A DNA stretch of 64,000 bases, from the NCBI GenBank assembly GCA_041504365.1, contig CP167917.1, forward strand, positions 744,001 to 808,000. The letters are read 5' to 3'. The notes beneath the pieces were generated by a model that made no database searches, was not told where the DNA came from, and was given only the letters and a program-made list of their open reading frames with translations. Made by a program: the position numbers and the translations under genes. How positions within the stretch are numbered: the stretch's first letter is position 1; each line of letters opens with the position of its first letter. This stretch comes from Dryocola sp. LX212 (GTDB lineage Bacteria; Pseudomonadota; Gammaproteobacteria; Enterobacterales; Enterobacteriaceae). Below, piece after piece: positions 11,725 to 21,808 of the stretch.

Positions 11725-12929
11725 TATCCTCCGTTCATTGCATCCCCCAGTTGAAATATCGGCAAATACATAGCGATGACAAGCGTGCCGATAATTAACC
11801 CAATGACTATCATCATGACGGGCTCAAGGGCCGCAGCCAGATTGTCGGCAAGCTCCTGCGTCTGACCATGGTGCCAGATAGCCAGCTTCTCCAGCATTAA
11901 ATCCAGCGCGCCTGACTCTTCTCCGATGCGTATCATTTGTGCGCACAGGGGGGAAAAGCATCCGGCTGAACTTACTAATTGCCAGAAGGGCATGCCCTGC
12001 GCGACGTGGCGACCAAGCTGATTCATTACGTTTTTCCAGAAAATCGCAGGAATGGTCTGTTCCACAGCCGCCAGTCCCTGGAGGAGTGGAATACCTGCCT
12101 GCTGAGAAAGGGTAAGCGTCGTATAGATTTGGCTGAGCATTTGGCCCCGCCACAAAGGCGCAACCAGAGGGAGCCTGAGCAATAGCTTTTGCTCTTGCTC
12201 CTGCCAGTGAGGTTTTTGCTGGCGCAGGATCCCCCAGGATGTTACCAGAAGTATCAGTCCCGCAAGCCACCATGCACCCTGTGATATCACCCATTCTGAC
12301 ATCGCCATTACCCCGAGCGTGATGGCGGGCAGAGGTGCGTTAAACGAACGATATATTGTTGCAAACTCGGGAAGTACAAATCCCATCATGCCCGCCGTCA
12401 CCGCTATTGCCACAGCCATAATAAAGAGCGGATAGCGCAATGCTTTCATCACTTTTTTATGCAGCTGATAAAGCTGCTCCTGTTGCTCTGCCAGGCGACG
12501 GGTGCATTCATCGAGCCTGCCCGTTAGCTCACCGATATGGACCAGGGCGATAAACAGTGGAGGAAATATCCCAGGCCACTGGCGAAGTGAATCAGAGAAT
12601 GACATTCCCTGAGAGACCTGCTGCCCAATTCGCTGCAGCAACACTCGCCACTCGCTGTAAGGATGCTGGTTTGCCATTAGCGCCAGCCCATCGGCAAGCG
12701 AGATACCCGCCTGGAGAAGCGTAGCAAGCTGCCGAAAGAGCTGGATTTTCTGCTGGATATGCCAGCAACCGCGTCGCGCGTGGTCACTTTTATGTAAGCT
12801 AACTACCTGCAACTGTTGTTCCAGCAGTTGCATTACCAGCCCGGCCCGATCCTCTGCAAGCGTTGCGCCCTTCTGAAGCTGTCCGTGTTGATCGACGGCT
12901 TTCCAGTGCCAGATAACCACTTTAGCCAT
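11724..12929 (-). CDS. hofC: GspF/PilC-type inner-membrane assembly protein HofC
   Basis: HofC belongs to the family of polytopic inner-membrane platform proteins of type IV pili and type II secretion. The 401-residue product has two T2SSF repeats (near residues 65-185 and 270-390) and three hydrophobic segments, including AVAIAVTAGMMGFVLPEF and the C-terminal VMMIVIGLIIGTLVIAMYLP. The ATG at 12929 gives the usual start MAKVVIWHW and overlaps the hofB end by eight bases; longer in-frame starts lie inside hofB. With hofB and ppdD it forms the ppdD-hofBC operon, often poorly expressed in E. coli. Confidence 0.95.
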   Translation of the reverse strand: MAKVVIWHWKAVDQHGQLQKGATLAEDRAGLVMQLLEQQLQVVSLHKSDHARRGCWHIQQKIQLFRQLATLLQAGISLADGLALMANQHPYSEWRVLLQRIGQQVSQGMSFSDSLRQWPGIFPPLFIALVHIGELTGRLDECTRRLAEQQEQLYQLHKKVMKALRYPLFIMAVAIAVTAGMMGFVLPEFATIYRSFNAPLPAITLGVMAMSEWVISQGAWWLAGLILLVTSWGILRQQKPHWQEQEQKLLLRLPLVAPLWRGQMLSQIYTTLTLSQQAGIPLLQGLAAVEQTIPAIFWKNVMNQLGRHVAQGMPFWQLVSSAGCFSPLCAQMIRIGEESGALDLMLEKLAIWHHGQTQELADNLAAALEPVMMIVIGLIIGTLVIAMYLPIFQLGDAMNGG

Positions 12930-14307
12930 GGGATACCCCCAGCACGCGGTAGACCTCTTCCAGGGTTGTCTGCTCCTGCGACACGGCCAGGCAGCCGCTT
13001 TCAAAAAGGCTGACCATGCCCTGCTGGCGGGCGATATTTTCAAGTTCGCTCAGTGGCGCTCCACTGGCAATAGCGATACGCAGCGCGTTATCTATCTGCA
13101 GGATTTCGAACAGGGCGGTACGGCCATAAAATCCGCCATAACAACGCTCGCAGCCTACGGCTTGCAATTCTGGAAGAGGATTGGGCCAGCTGCCCGGCGG
13201 TAGGATGTTTTTATGTGTCCCACTTCTTTTACAGTAGGGACAAAGTTTGCGCACCAGACGCTGGGCAATCACCAGATTAAGTGCGGAGGCCAGCAGCCAG
13301 CGGGCGATACCCATCTGTTCAAGGCGAATCACCGTTTCGATTGTCGAGTTTGTATGCAGCGTTGAGAGAACAAGGTGTCCCGTCTGGGCTGCCTTGATCG
13401 CTATTTCTGCCGTGTCGCCATCGCGTATCTCCCCAATCATAATGACATCGGGATCCTGACGCAGTAGGGCGCGAAGCACGTTCTGAAAATTCAGCCCGGC
13501 TTTAATATTGACCTGAGTCTGGTTGAGTCCTGGCAGTGGAATCTCTACTGGATCCTCAACGCTGCAAACGTTGGTACCTGTTTGGTTTAACGCATTGAGA
13601 GCGCTGTAGAGGGTAATTGTTTTGCCGCTGCCCGTTGGGCCGGTCACCAGGATCATGCCCTGCGGCCAGGCCAGCGCCGACTGGAACAGTTTTGTGTCGC
13701 GAGACGACATGCCCAGCGCACAAATATCCAGCGGCTGTTCGGTTTGCTGGAGAAGTCGCAGGACGACCTTTTCCCCATAGCGAACCGGAAGGGTTGAGAT
13801 ACGGAAGGAGGCTTTACTGCCTCCGATGTCCATGTCCATTTGCCCGTCCTGCGGCAGGCGGCGTTCAGCAATATCAAGATTACCGAGCACCTTAAGCCTG
13901 GCCGTAAAGGCAGCAGAGAGGTGGATGGGCAGAGCAGGCTGTAACTGCAACACGCCATCGATACGCAGACGGATCCGGTAATGCTGCTCCGTGGGTTCAA
14001 AATGAATGTCAGAGGCGCGCAGCGAGATGGCCTTTTGCAACGTCTCGTTCAGTAAGGTTACAACCGACAGGCCACCTTCCGGCGATGCCTCGGGTTGTAC
14101 CCTTGCGGCAAGGTGCATGGCCTTCTCCAGCCGCTCCATAGGCCAGACCTCAAGTTCAATATGCTTGTCGCTGACAAAGCGGAGCGCCTCAAACATCTGT
14201 GCCGGAGGATTCGGCGCGGCTGCAATCCTCAGGCGAGTCTCCTCTTCGGCCAGCAGTACAGCGTTGAACTGCGAGCATAAAGCGAGGATCTGCGGGCTGG
14301 TCTGCAT
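12922..14307 (-). CDS. hofB: GspE/PilB-type assembly ATPase HofB
   Basis: HofB is the cytoplasmic ATPase that powers assembly of type IV pilin-like fibres. The 461-residue protein shows an N-terminal MshEN/GspE-N-like region, Walker A GPTGSGKT at residues 223-230, an Asp box and Walker B around DPDVIMIGEIRD, and a His box STLHTNST. It also has the paired CxxC zinc motif (CPYC and CERC) of GspE-type ATPases. All core ATPase motifs are intact. It lies two bases after ppdD and overlaps hofC. Confidence 0.96.
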   Translation of the reverse strand: MQTSPQILALCSQFNAVLLAEEETRLRIAAAPNPPAQMFEALRFVSDKHIELEVWPMERLEKAMHLAARVQPEASPEGGLSVVTLLNETLQKAISLRASDIHFEPTEQHYRIRLRIDGVLQLQPALPIHLSAAFTARLKVLGNLDIAERRLPQDGQMDMDIGGSKASFRISTLPVRYGEKVVLRLLQQTEQPLDICALGMSSRDTKLFQSALAWPQGMILVTGPTGSGKTITLYSALNALNQTGTNVCSVEDPVEIPLPGLNQTQVNIKAGLNFQNVLRALLRQDPDVIMIGEIRDGDTAEIAIKAAQTGHLVLSTLHTNSTIETVIRLEQMGIARWLLASALNLVIAQRLVRKLCPYCKRSGTHKNILPPGSWPNPLPELQAVGCERCYGGFYGRTALFEILQIDNALRIAIASGAPLSELENIARQQGMVSLFESGCLAVSQEQTTLEEVYRVLGVSHG

Positions 14308-14309
14308 GG

Positions 14310-14765
14310 TTATTCCCCTGCTGGCGCTGGCTCGTTGTCAAAACGGAAGACTTCTTCACAGGCTTGTTTTAACGAGCCGTCGTCCGCCACGGAGCAGGCG
14401 CGGGTCCAGCTTTTTACGCCTTCGGCATTTGACCAGACGGGCGTCAGCGTGACGGAGAGGCCATTGAGGGTTTCCTGTCCGTTCAAAGCGATCACGCCCT
14501 GATTAACCGTCAGGCTGCTGACATAACGCGTTGACCTGACGGCTGGAATGCTGTTGCTGCCTGCATTACACGGCGTGACGCTTCCCCGGTCGATGGCGCA
14601 AAGCTCTACCGCCGTTCGATAAGGGAGGAAGGTTTGCAGCATATCGGTGAGCGCCGCTTTGCGAAGGTAGTTCTGGTAGGCAGGTATGCCGATGGCGCTA
14701 AGAATGGCAATGATGCCAATGACAACCATCAGTTCGATGAGGGTAAATCCCTGCTGTTTTTGCAT
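14310..14765 (-). CDS. ppdD: Prepilin peptidase-dependent major pilin PpdD
   Basis: PpdD is a type IV pilin subunit. The 151-residue product starts MQKQQ and continues with the class III signal GFTLIELMVVIGIIAILSAI: cleavage after Gly6 and the invariant Glu at +5. The globular part has four cysteines (AVELCAID, VTPCNAG, TRACSV, KQACEEV), consistent with two disulphides as in enterobacterial PpdD. I chose the ATG at 14765, preceded by AAGGAGC. The upstream in-frame start would put 12 residues before the leader. It is slightly longer than I recall for E. coli (146). Confidence 0.95.
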   Translation of the reverse strand: MQKQQGFTLIELMVVIGIIAILSAIGIPAYQNYLRKAALTDMLQTFLPYRTAVELCAIDRGSVTPCNAGSNSIPAVRSTRYVSSLTVNQGVIALNGQETLNGLSVTLTPVWSNAEGVKSWTRACSVADDGSLKQACEEVFRFDNEPAPAGE

Positions 14766-14953
14766 ATGTCGCTCCTTGTGAAAGAAATGACACTTTGCCA
14801 ATGGTGATCTCCTCTGGCGAGAAGCAAAAGGGACTTCAGGAAGAGGCCTTCCAGCCTTTTTTCATGAGTTGCAGAAACTGACAGATACTGTGCGAGGCGT
14901 TACGCAAAACGAGAGGTTCAGACGGGCCAGATGGCCCATCTGAAGGAAAAGCA

Positions 14954-15865
<912 letters not shown>

Positions 15866-15925
15866 TTAAGGTCGAAACATGCTACTCTGATGCGACGTCG
15901 AGTACCACTCAAAGGAGAACCCCGC

Positions 15926-16489
15926 ATGCAGCTTTTAGACGGCTGGCTGGTGGACGTGAAGCATGTCCCTTCCCCCCATTTTGATTGCCGACCAGAGGAT
16001 GAATCCCCTTCGCTGCTGGTGGTGCATAACATCAGTTTGCCACCGGGTGAATTTGGTGGTCCATGGATTGATGCGCTGTTTACCGGCACGCTGGATCCTG
16101 ACGCACATCCGTATTTTGCCGATATCTCACATTTGCGCGTCTCCGCGCATTGCCTGATTCGCCGCGACGGTGAGATTGTGCAGTATGTTCCGTTTGATAA
16201 ACGAGCCTGGCATGCGGGAGTCTCGGTTTATCAGGGACGCGAACGCTGTAATGATTTTTCCATCGGCATTGAGCTGGAGGGAACGGATACCATCCTCTAC
16301 ACTGACGAGCAATATCAGCAGCTTGCTGCGCTTACCCGTCTATTAATCGTCTCTTATCCCGCCATGGTGGATAACATGACAGGCCACTGCGATATCGCGC
16401 CCGTACGAAAAACCGATCCGGGCCCCTCTTTTGATTGGCCGCGTTTTCGCCAGTCGGTAGAAATTAAGGCGAATAAGGAAATGAGATGA
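15926..16489 (+). CDS. ampD: 1,6-anhydro-N-acetylmuramyl-L-alanine amidase AmpD
   Basis: AmpD is the cytosolic zinc amidase that cleaves stem peptides from anhydro-muropeptides during cell-wall recycling. In Enterobacter-type species with inducible AmpC beta-lactamase, its loss causes derepression of ampC. The 187-residue product is intact. The zinc ligands are His34 (VVHNIS) and the His and Asp of [15 protein letters not shown], with the catalytic Lys of that motif present. The ATG at 15926 follows AAGGAG; an in-frame longer start lies inside nadC. ampE overlaps the end by four bases. Confidence 0.97.
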   Translation: MQLLDGWLVDVKHVPSPHFDCRPEDESPSLLVVHNISLPPGEFGGPWIDALFTGTLDPDAHPYFADISHLRVSAHCLIRRDGEIVQYVPFDKRAWHAGVSVYQGRERCNDFSIGIELEGTDTILYTDEQYQQLAALTRLLIVSYPAMVDNMTGHCDIAPVRKTDPGPSFDWPRFRQSVEIKANKEMR

Positions 16490-17340
16490 CGCTGTTTACC
16501 CTTTTGCTGGTCATTATCTGGGAACGGTTGTTCAAGATGGGGCAGCACTGGCAGTTGGATCATCGCCTGGAGGTGGTATTCGGACGCATGAAGCACTTTT
16601 CGCTGTTCCGCACGCTGCTGATGACGGCACTCTGCATGCTGGTTGTGTACCTGTGTATTCGGGGCCTGCAGGGGCTGTTCTTTAACGTGCCGCTGCTGGT
16701 GTTCTGGATTGCTCTGGGTGTCCTGTGCATCGGCGCAGGCCCGGTTCGTATGCATTATCATGAGTATCTGAAAGCTGCGGGCCATGACGATCTCCCCGCC
16801 AGAGAAAAAATGGCCGGGGAGCTTACGCTGATTCACGGCATTCCTCCTGAGTGTGACGAACGCGAGTATCTGAAAGAGTTACAAAACGGCCTGCTGTGGA
16901 TTAACTTTCGCTATTACCTTGCACCGCTGTTCTGGTTTGTCGTCGGCGGCGTGTGGGGGCCGGTTACGCTTGCGGGTTACGCGTTTTTGCGCGCCGGGCA
17001 AACATGGCTTGCCCGGCACCATACGCCGCACCAGCGTCTGCTTTCTGGCATCGATGTGATATTGCACGTGCTTGACTGGGTGCCGGTGCGTTTGGTGGGG
17101 GTAGTCTACGCACTGATTGGGCACGGCGAGAAAGCGCTGCCTGCATGGTTTGCTTCTCTTGCGGACCGCCATACCCAGCAGTATCAGGTTCTGACGCAGC
17201 TGGCGCAGTATTCGCTGGCTCGTGAGCCCCATCTGGACAAGGTCAAAACGCCAAAAGCGGCGGTTTCTATGGCTAAGAAAGCGTCGCTCGTGGTGGTGGT
17301 TGTAGTGGCTCTGCTGACAATATACGGGACTCTCGTTTAA
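16486..17340 (+). CDS. ampE: Inner-membrane protein AmpE
   Basis: AmpE is a polytopic inner-membrane protein encoded with ampD; it belongs to the CobD/CbiB-like family and its biochemical role is unsettled. The 284-residue product begins [19 protein letters not shown] and has hydrophobic segments near residues 40-60, 65-80, 140-160 and at the C-terminus ([19 protein letters not shown]). ATGA overlap with ampD implies coupled translation. The length equals that of E. coli. Confidence 0.95.
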   Translation: MTLFTLLLVIIWERLFKMGQHWQLDHRLEVVFGRMKHFSLFRTLLMTALCMLVVYLCIRGLQGLFFNVPLLVFWIALGVLCIGAGPVRMHYHEYLKAAGHDDLPAREKMAGELTLIHGIPPECDEREYLKELQNGLLWINFRYYLAPLFWFVVGGVWGPVTLAGYAFLRAGQTWLARHHTPHQRLLSGIDVILHVLDWVPVRLVGVVYALIGHGEKALPAWFASLADRHTQQYQVLTQLAQYSLAREPHLDKVKTPKAAVSMAKKASLVVVVVVALLTIYGTLV

Positions 17341-17360
17341 GAGAGGTCGTATGATTTTAT

Positions 17361-18311
17361 TCAGTGACTGTCGGCAGGCGGTATGCCAAATACGGGCACA
17401 CCATCATCATTCCAGCTAATGATTTTCAGGCGTGTATGGCGATTCGGGTCGTATAGCGGGTCGCCCTCGATTTCCGTGTAGTTTCTTGCGTGATAAACCA
17501 GCACGTCCTCACCGTCTTTCGTTCTGGTAAAACTATTGTGGCCCGGGCCGTACTGCTTGTTTTCGTAGCTGGTGGTGAATACCGGCTGCGGGGATTTGTG
17601 CCAGTTCTCCGCTTTTGTGGGGTCCGCCGCCATATCAATCCACAGCAGCCCGATACAGTAGTTCTCATCGGTGGCGCTGGCGGAATAGCTCACAAATAGC
17701 CTCTCCCCGTGCGTGATAACCGCTGGACCTTCATTAACCAAAAATCCCCGACATTCCCACTCCTGCTCTGGTTTACTCAGCATGACCGGCTCGCCTTTTA
17801 TTGACCACGGCGTGTCCATTTCGGCGAGATAAATATTAGAGTTGCCCGGTATGTGCGGGGATTTTTGCGCCCACAAATACCACTGCCTGCCCTGATGGTT
17901 AAATGTCGTCGCGTCCAGACAGAAGGTGTCGAAATGGGTTTTTACCTGGCCCTTCTCAATCCATTTTCCCGTCAGCGGGTCCGCATCCGCGCATTCCAGC
18001 GCAAACATGCGGTGCTGGAACATCCCCAAAGAATCGAACGCTTTGGTGTGGGCTGCCGCGAAATAGATGTACCACTTGCCTTCGATGACGTGCAGCTCAG
18101 GTGCCCAGATGAGCTCGCTCATCGGCCCGTTTTCATGTTTACGCCATACCACCACCGGGTTTGACTGCGGCAGGGCTTCCAGCGACGAGGCCCGGCGGAT
18201 CTCCAGCCGATCGTATTCAGGTACCGAAGCAATAAAGTAGTACCAGCCGTCATGGAGCAGAATAAACGGATCGGCCCGCTGTTCGATAAAAGGATTTGCC
18301 CAGTTACTCAT
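17361..18311 (-). CDS. Cytoplasmic glycoside hydrolase family 43 protein
   Basis: The 316-residue product is a five-bladed beta-propeller glycosidase of family GH43, whose members remove arabinose or xylose from plant polysaccharide fragments. The three expected carboxylates are visible: Asp14 in RADPFI (base), the Asp of CLDATTF near residue 132 (pKa modulator) and the Glu of LVNEGPAV near residue 194 (acid). There is no signal peptide, so it should act on imported oligosaccharides. The ATG overlaps the symporter stop by one base (TAATG), implying coupled translation. GH43 subfamily resemblance suggests an exo-arabinofuranosidase, but substrate cannot be read from sequence. As I recall, E. 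coli K-12 has no gene here. Confidence 0.88.
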   Translation of the reverse strand: MSNWANPFIEQRADPFILLHDGWYYFIASVPEYDRLEIRRASSLEALPQSNPVVVWRKHENGPMSELIWAPELHVIEGKWYIYFAAAHTKAFDSLGMFQHRMFALECADADPLTGKWIEKGQVKTHFDTFCLDATTFNHQGRQWYLWAQKSPHIPGNSNIYLAEMDTPWSIKGEPVMLSKPEQEWECRGFLVNEGPAVITHGERLFVSYSASATDENYCIGLLWIDMAADPTKAENWHKSPQPVFTTSYENKQYGPGHNSFTRTKDGEDVLVYHARNYTEIEGDPLYDPNRHTRLKIISWNDDGVPVFGIPPADSH

Positions 18312-19717
18312 TACACGTTCCTCAGGTTTTCAGTTGGGTGGATCTCCGGGCGATCGTTTAGCTCGCGGTAGCTGATGCGGCGTTTTTCCAGATCCAGCTG
18401 AATTTGTTTCATTAATTCACGATCGACTTTCAGCAGGCGGACCACGCCCGCAGTGATGAGATAGCCCACGCCGGGGATAATAGTAAACAGCATCACGATG
18501 CCGTTAAGCGCTTCCGGCCCCTGTTGTTTTAAGCTCGCATCATAACCATACCAGGAGAGCAGGAAGCCAACCATCGCGCCCGCCACGGCCAGGCCGCATT
18601 TAAGGAAGAACAGGTTGCCGGAAAAGCTGATCCCGGTGATGCGTTTGCCGGTTTTCCACTCACCGTAATCATCTACGTCGGCCATCAGTGACCAGTGAAG
18701 CGGGGAAGGAAGCTGGTGCAGGATGTTCAGTATGAAATAGGCGACCAGAATCAGCGTCGTGGCATGCGGGTCAAGGAAATAGAAGCCGCAGGAGAAAAGG
18801 GTCAGGATGATGTTGGTCCAGAAGAACACTTTGAGTTTGCAGTATTTATCGGTAAGCGGTTTTGCAAGCGCACTACCAATCATCATGCCGACCACGCCAA
18901 GGCTGATAAACATACTCGCAAACGAGGTGGATTTTTCCATCACCCATGTTACGTAGTACATGGTGGCGGCCATACGAATAAAGCCGGGACACACGTTGCA
19001 GAAGGTTAACAGGAGGATCCGCACCCACTGATCGTTTTTCCAAACATCTTTTAGATCGGCCTTCAGAGCATGTTTCGACGGAATGGCTGGCTTAATACGT
19101 TCTTTCACCGTGGCGAAGCAGAACAGGAACATGAAGAGAGCGATGATCGCCATCACGCCCATCGACATTTGATACCCTTTGGCCTTATCCGCGCCCCCAA
19201 ACCAGTCCGCCATCGGCAACAGGGTGGAGGAGAGAATCAGCGTCGCAATACCTACCATAAAGAAGCGGTATGACTGGCAGGCCACGCGTTCATGCGGATC
19301 GGCTGTTATCACACCGCCCAGCGAGCAGTAAGGAATGTTGATGGCGGTATAGGTGAGCGACATAAGGAAATAGGTCACAAAGGCATAGACAACCTTGCTA
19401 TCGTAGCTCCACTCTGGCGTGGTGAACATCAGGACGCTAAACAGAACGTACGGCAGGGAAATCCACAGCAGCCAGGGACGAAATCTCCCCCAGCGCGAAG
19501 TAGTACGATCGGCGATAGCTCCCATAATCGGGTCGGTTACGGCATCAATCACCCGCACGGATAACAGCAGCACGCCGACCAGCGCCGGGGCCAGCCCAAA
19601 TACATCAGTATAAAAATAATTAAGAAACAGCATGATGGCGCCGCCAATCATGTTGCATCCGGCATCGCCCATCCCGTAGCCGATTTTTTCACGGACAGAT
19701 AATTTACTGTTTTCCAT
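18311..19717 (-). CDS. Glycoside-pentoside-hexuronide:cation symporter
   Basis: The 468-residue product is a 12-segment inner-membrane transporter of the GPH family (MelB/XynP/YicJ type). It has the typical opening KIGYGMGDAGCNMIGGAIM with the conserved GD-G motif, the loop DRTTSRWGRFRPWLLW after helix 2, and LMADVDDYGEWKTGKRITGI in the second half, where the Asp residues belong to the family's cation-site region. I chose the ATG at 19717, preceded by GGAG at eight bases; a TTG ten codons upstream is possible. It is transcribed leftward before the GH43 gene and most likely imports the oligosaccharide that enzyme cleaves. Confidence 0.9.
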   Translation of the reverse strand: MENSKLSVREKIGYGMGDAGCNMIGGAIMLFLNYFYTDVFGLAPALVGVLLLSVRVIDAVTDPIMGAIADRTTSRWGRFRPWLLWISLPYVLFSVLMFTTPEWSYDSKVVYAFVTYFLMSLTYTAINIPYCSLGGVITADPHERVACQSYRFFMVGIATLILSSTLLPMADWFGGADKAKGYQMSMGVMAIIALFMFLFCFATVKERIKPAIPSKHALKADLKDVWKNDQWVRILLLTFCNVCPGFIRMAATMYYVTWVMEKSTSFASMFISLGVVGMMIGSALAKPLTDKYCKLKVFFWTNIILTLFSCGFYFLDPHATTLILVAYFILNILHQLPSPLHWSLMADVDDYGEWKTGKRITGISFSGNLFFLKCGLAVAGAMVGFLLSWYGYDASLKQQGPEALNGIVMLFTIIPGVGYLITAGVVRLLKVDRELMKQIQLDLEKRRISYRELNDRPEIHPTENLRNV

Positions 19718-19840
19718 CGCTACCACTCCAGAACTTGATATGGACAAGATTATTGTGCCGAAGCTTCAGAAATGCGCGGCAGGAAACCGTCAAAGGGATG
19801 GACAATCGTGTCATGAAGGGGAAAGTGTGAAGCAGATAAC

Positions 19841-19868
19841 AAAGCGCCCGGACTGACCGGGCGCTTTT
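19841..19868 (-). terminator. Terminator hairpin downstream of aroP
   Basis: AAAGCGCCCGG and CCGGGCGCTTT form an 11-bp stem with a 5-base loop, 14 bases after the aroP stop on the minus strand. The T-tract is short, but the stem is perfect. It separates aroP from the symporter promoter region (19718-19840), in which I see no convincing operator. Confidence 0.75.
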
Positions 19869-19881
19869 CACTGCCTGAAAA

Positions 19882-21255
19882 TCAGGCTCTTACGGATTTA
19901 CGGCTTTGTTGAGTTTTAATCCAGTAGCCGATGGCCAGGATCAGTACCCAAACCGGGATCAGCCAGACTGAAATCGCCATCCCCGGCGTAATCGCCATAA
20001 TCACCAGAATCGCGGCCATGAATATCAGGCAAACCCAGTTCCCCAACGGATAGAAGAGGGCAGGAAAACGCGTTTTCACACCCTGCTGATCTTTCTTACG
20101 GCGGAACTTGATGTGCGCGAGGCTAATCATGGCCCAGTTGATCACCAGCGCGGAAACCACCAGCGCCATCAGTAGGCCGAAGGCTTCGCCCGGCATCAGA
20201 TAGTTAATCAGCACGCACAGGGCGGTTGCGATGGCAGAAACCAGAATCGTCGTTACCGGTACGCCGCGGCGGTCAACTTTTAGCAGCGCTTTCGGGGCGT
20301 TGCCCTGCTGTGCCAGGCCGAACAGCATGCGGCTGTTGCAGTAGACGCAGCTGTTATAAACGGACAGCGCCGCCGTCAGAATGACGATGTTCAGCGCGTT
20401 GGCTACGAACGAATCGCCCAACTCATGGAAGATAAGAACGAACGGGCTGGTATCTGCGGTTACGCGAGTCCACGGCATCAGGGACAGCAGTACGGCCAGC
20501 GAGCCAACATAGAAAATCAGGATACGGTAGATAACCTGGTTAGTAGCTTTTGGAATGCTGACCTCAGGGTTGTCGGCTTCGGCAGCGGTAATACCAACCA
20601 GCTCCAGGCCGCCAAACGAGAACATTATAATGGCCATCATCATGACCAGCCCCGTCATGCCGTGGGGCAAGAACCCGCCCTGTTCCCACAAATTGCGCAC
20701 TGTTGCCTGTGGTCCAGCGGTATCGCTGAACAGCAGCCAGCCGCCGAAGAGAATCATTGCTACAACGGCAACAACCTTGATGATTGCAAACCAGAACTCC
20801 ATTTCGCCAAACACTTTGACGTTGGTGAGGTTGATGGCGTTGATCAGCACAAAGAAGGCGGCAGCGGAAGCCCAGGTTGGAATTTCAGGCCACCAGAACT
20901 GCACGTATTTGCCCACAGCGGTCAGCTCAGCCATAGCTACCAGCACGTAAAGCACCCAGTAGTTCCAGCCGGAAGCAAAGCCCGCAAATCCGCCCCAGTA
21001 TTTATAGGCAAAATGGCTGAATGAACCGGCTACGGGCTCTTCTACGACCATTTCGCCGAGCTGGCGCATAATTAAAAACGCGATAAATCCTGCGATTGCG
21101 TAGCCGAGAATAATCCCCGGACCCGCCGACTGGATGACGGATGCGCTGCCCAGAAACAGGCCTGTGCCGATTGCTCCACCTAACGCGATGAGCTGAATAT
21201 GGCGGTTTTTAAGGCCGCGCTTTAGCGTGTCGCCGCCCTGCTGATGACCATCCAT
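19882..21255 (-). CDS. aroP: Aromatic amino acid permease AroP
   Basis: AroP imports phenylalanine, tyrosine and tryptophan by proton symport across the inner membrane. The 457-residue product belongs to the amino acid-polyamine-organocation superfamily. It has the helix-1 motif LIALGGAIGTGLFLGSASVI, the conserved PVAGSFSHFAYKYWG and about 12 hydrophobic segments. The N-terminal 120 residues are nearly identical to E. coli AroP as remembered. It is divergent from pdhR across a 553-base gap holding TyrR-type boxes. Confidence 0.96.
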   Translation of the reverse strand: MDGHQQGGDTLKRGLKNRHIQLIALGGAIGTGLFLGSASVIQSAGPGIILGYAIAGFIAFLIMRQLGEMVVEEPVAGSFSHFAYKYWGGFAGFASGWNYWVLYVLVAMAELTAVGKYVQFWWPEIPTWASAAAFFVLINAINLTNVKVFGEMEFWFAIIKVVAVVAMILFGGWLLFSDTAGPQATVRNLWEQGGFLPHGMTGLVMMMAIIMFSFGGLELVGITAAEADNPEVSIPKATNQVIYRILIFYVGSLAVLLSLMPWTRVTADTSPFVLIFHELGDSFVANALNIVILTAALSVYNSCVYCNSRMLFGLAQQGNAPKALLKVDRRGVPVTTILVSAIATALCVLINYLMPGEAFGLLMALVVSALVINWAMISLAHIKFRRKKDQQGVKTRFPALFYPLGNWVCLIFMAAILVIMAITPGMAISVWLIPVWVLILAIGYWIKTQQSRKSVRA

Positions 21256-21303
21256 CGATAAACCTCGTGATTGTGGTTGTTCTTATACGCTCGTAACGGC
21301 GTG

Positions 21304-21344
21304 TGTAATTTTGTGGTTCCGTAAGGTGTAGTCTTTATTTTACG
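21304..21344. promoter_or_regulatory. Pair of TyrR boxes upstream of aroP
   Basis: TGTAGT-CTTTAT-TTTACG at 21327-21344 matches the TyrR consensus TGTAAA-N6-TTTACA well. A weaker TGTAAT-N6-GTTCCG lies at 21304-21321, keeping the essential G-N14-C. The two are five bases apart, the strong/weak arrangement known for E. coli aroP. Repression by TyrR with aromatic amino acids is therefore likely. The rest of the gap up to the PdhR site (21345-21759) is A+T-rich and shows nothing else I can name. Confidence 0.7.
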
Positions 21345-21759
21345 GTTGTTAATTTCAATATTTTTAGTAAGGGGGTACCGCAGCGCCAAGAATAGTGGTA
21401 AGTGGCGGTGTTTGCACCTGCTTTCTATAGCTGTCGCAACCGGTTGGATAAAAAGAGAGCAGCGTGAGGTCTGCGTCTTAGTGCACCTGTCCATTATTTA
21501 TGGAATATAAGTGGTTTTTTTTGAATTTATATTCATCTTTTTAGCTATTGAATCGGTTCAGTCTGCAAAAAAACGCAAGTTTTGTCGTTTACGGAACGTT
21601 AAATAGCGTCCGCCGTGGTGAACATAAAATTTGTGCAAAGTTACAGGTATGAAACGGCGGTTCTGGAATGTTGTTAAAATGTGTCCGCTTTAATGATTTC
21701 AATCAAAACCAGGATGGACAGAAGGTGAATACTTTGTTACTTTAGCGTCACGAATGTGA

Positions 21760-21776
21760 AATTGGTCATACCAATT
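21760..21776. promoter_or_regulatory. PdhR operator before pdhR
   Basis: AATTGGTCATACCAATT is a perfect palindrome matching the PdhR consensus ATTGGT-N3-ACCAAT. It lies 32 bases before the pdhR start codon, so PdhR should repress its own operon until pyruvate releases it. Confidence 0.92.
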
Positions 21777-21808
21777 GACTCTGGGCTAAATGGCAGAGAT
21801 AGGGAAGA

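Noticed and set aside
11724-14765. hofC-hofB-ppdD as a possible decayed pilus system
   Set aside because: All three reading frames and the ATPase and pilin motifs are intact, so there is no sign of decay in the window; expression cannot be judged.
21222-21494. 90-codon leftward ORF overlapping the aroP start
   Set aside because: It covers the TyrR boxes and the aroP leader, has no ribosome-binding site and no recognisable domain.
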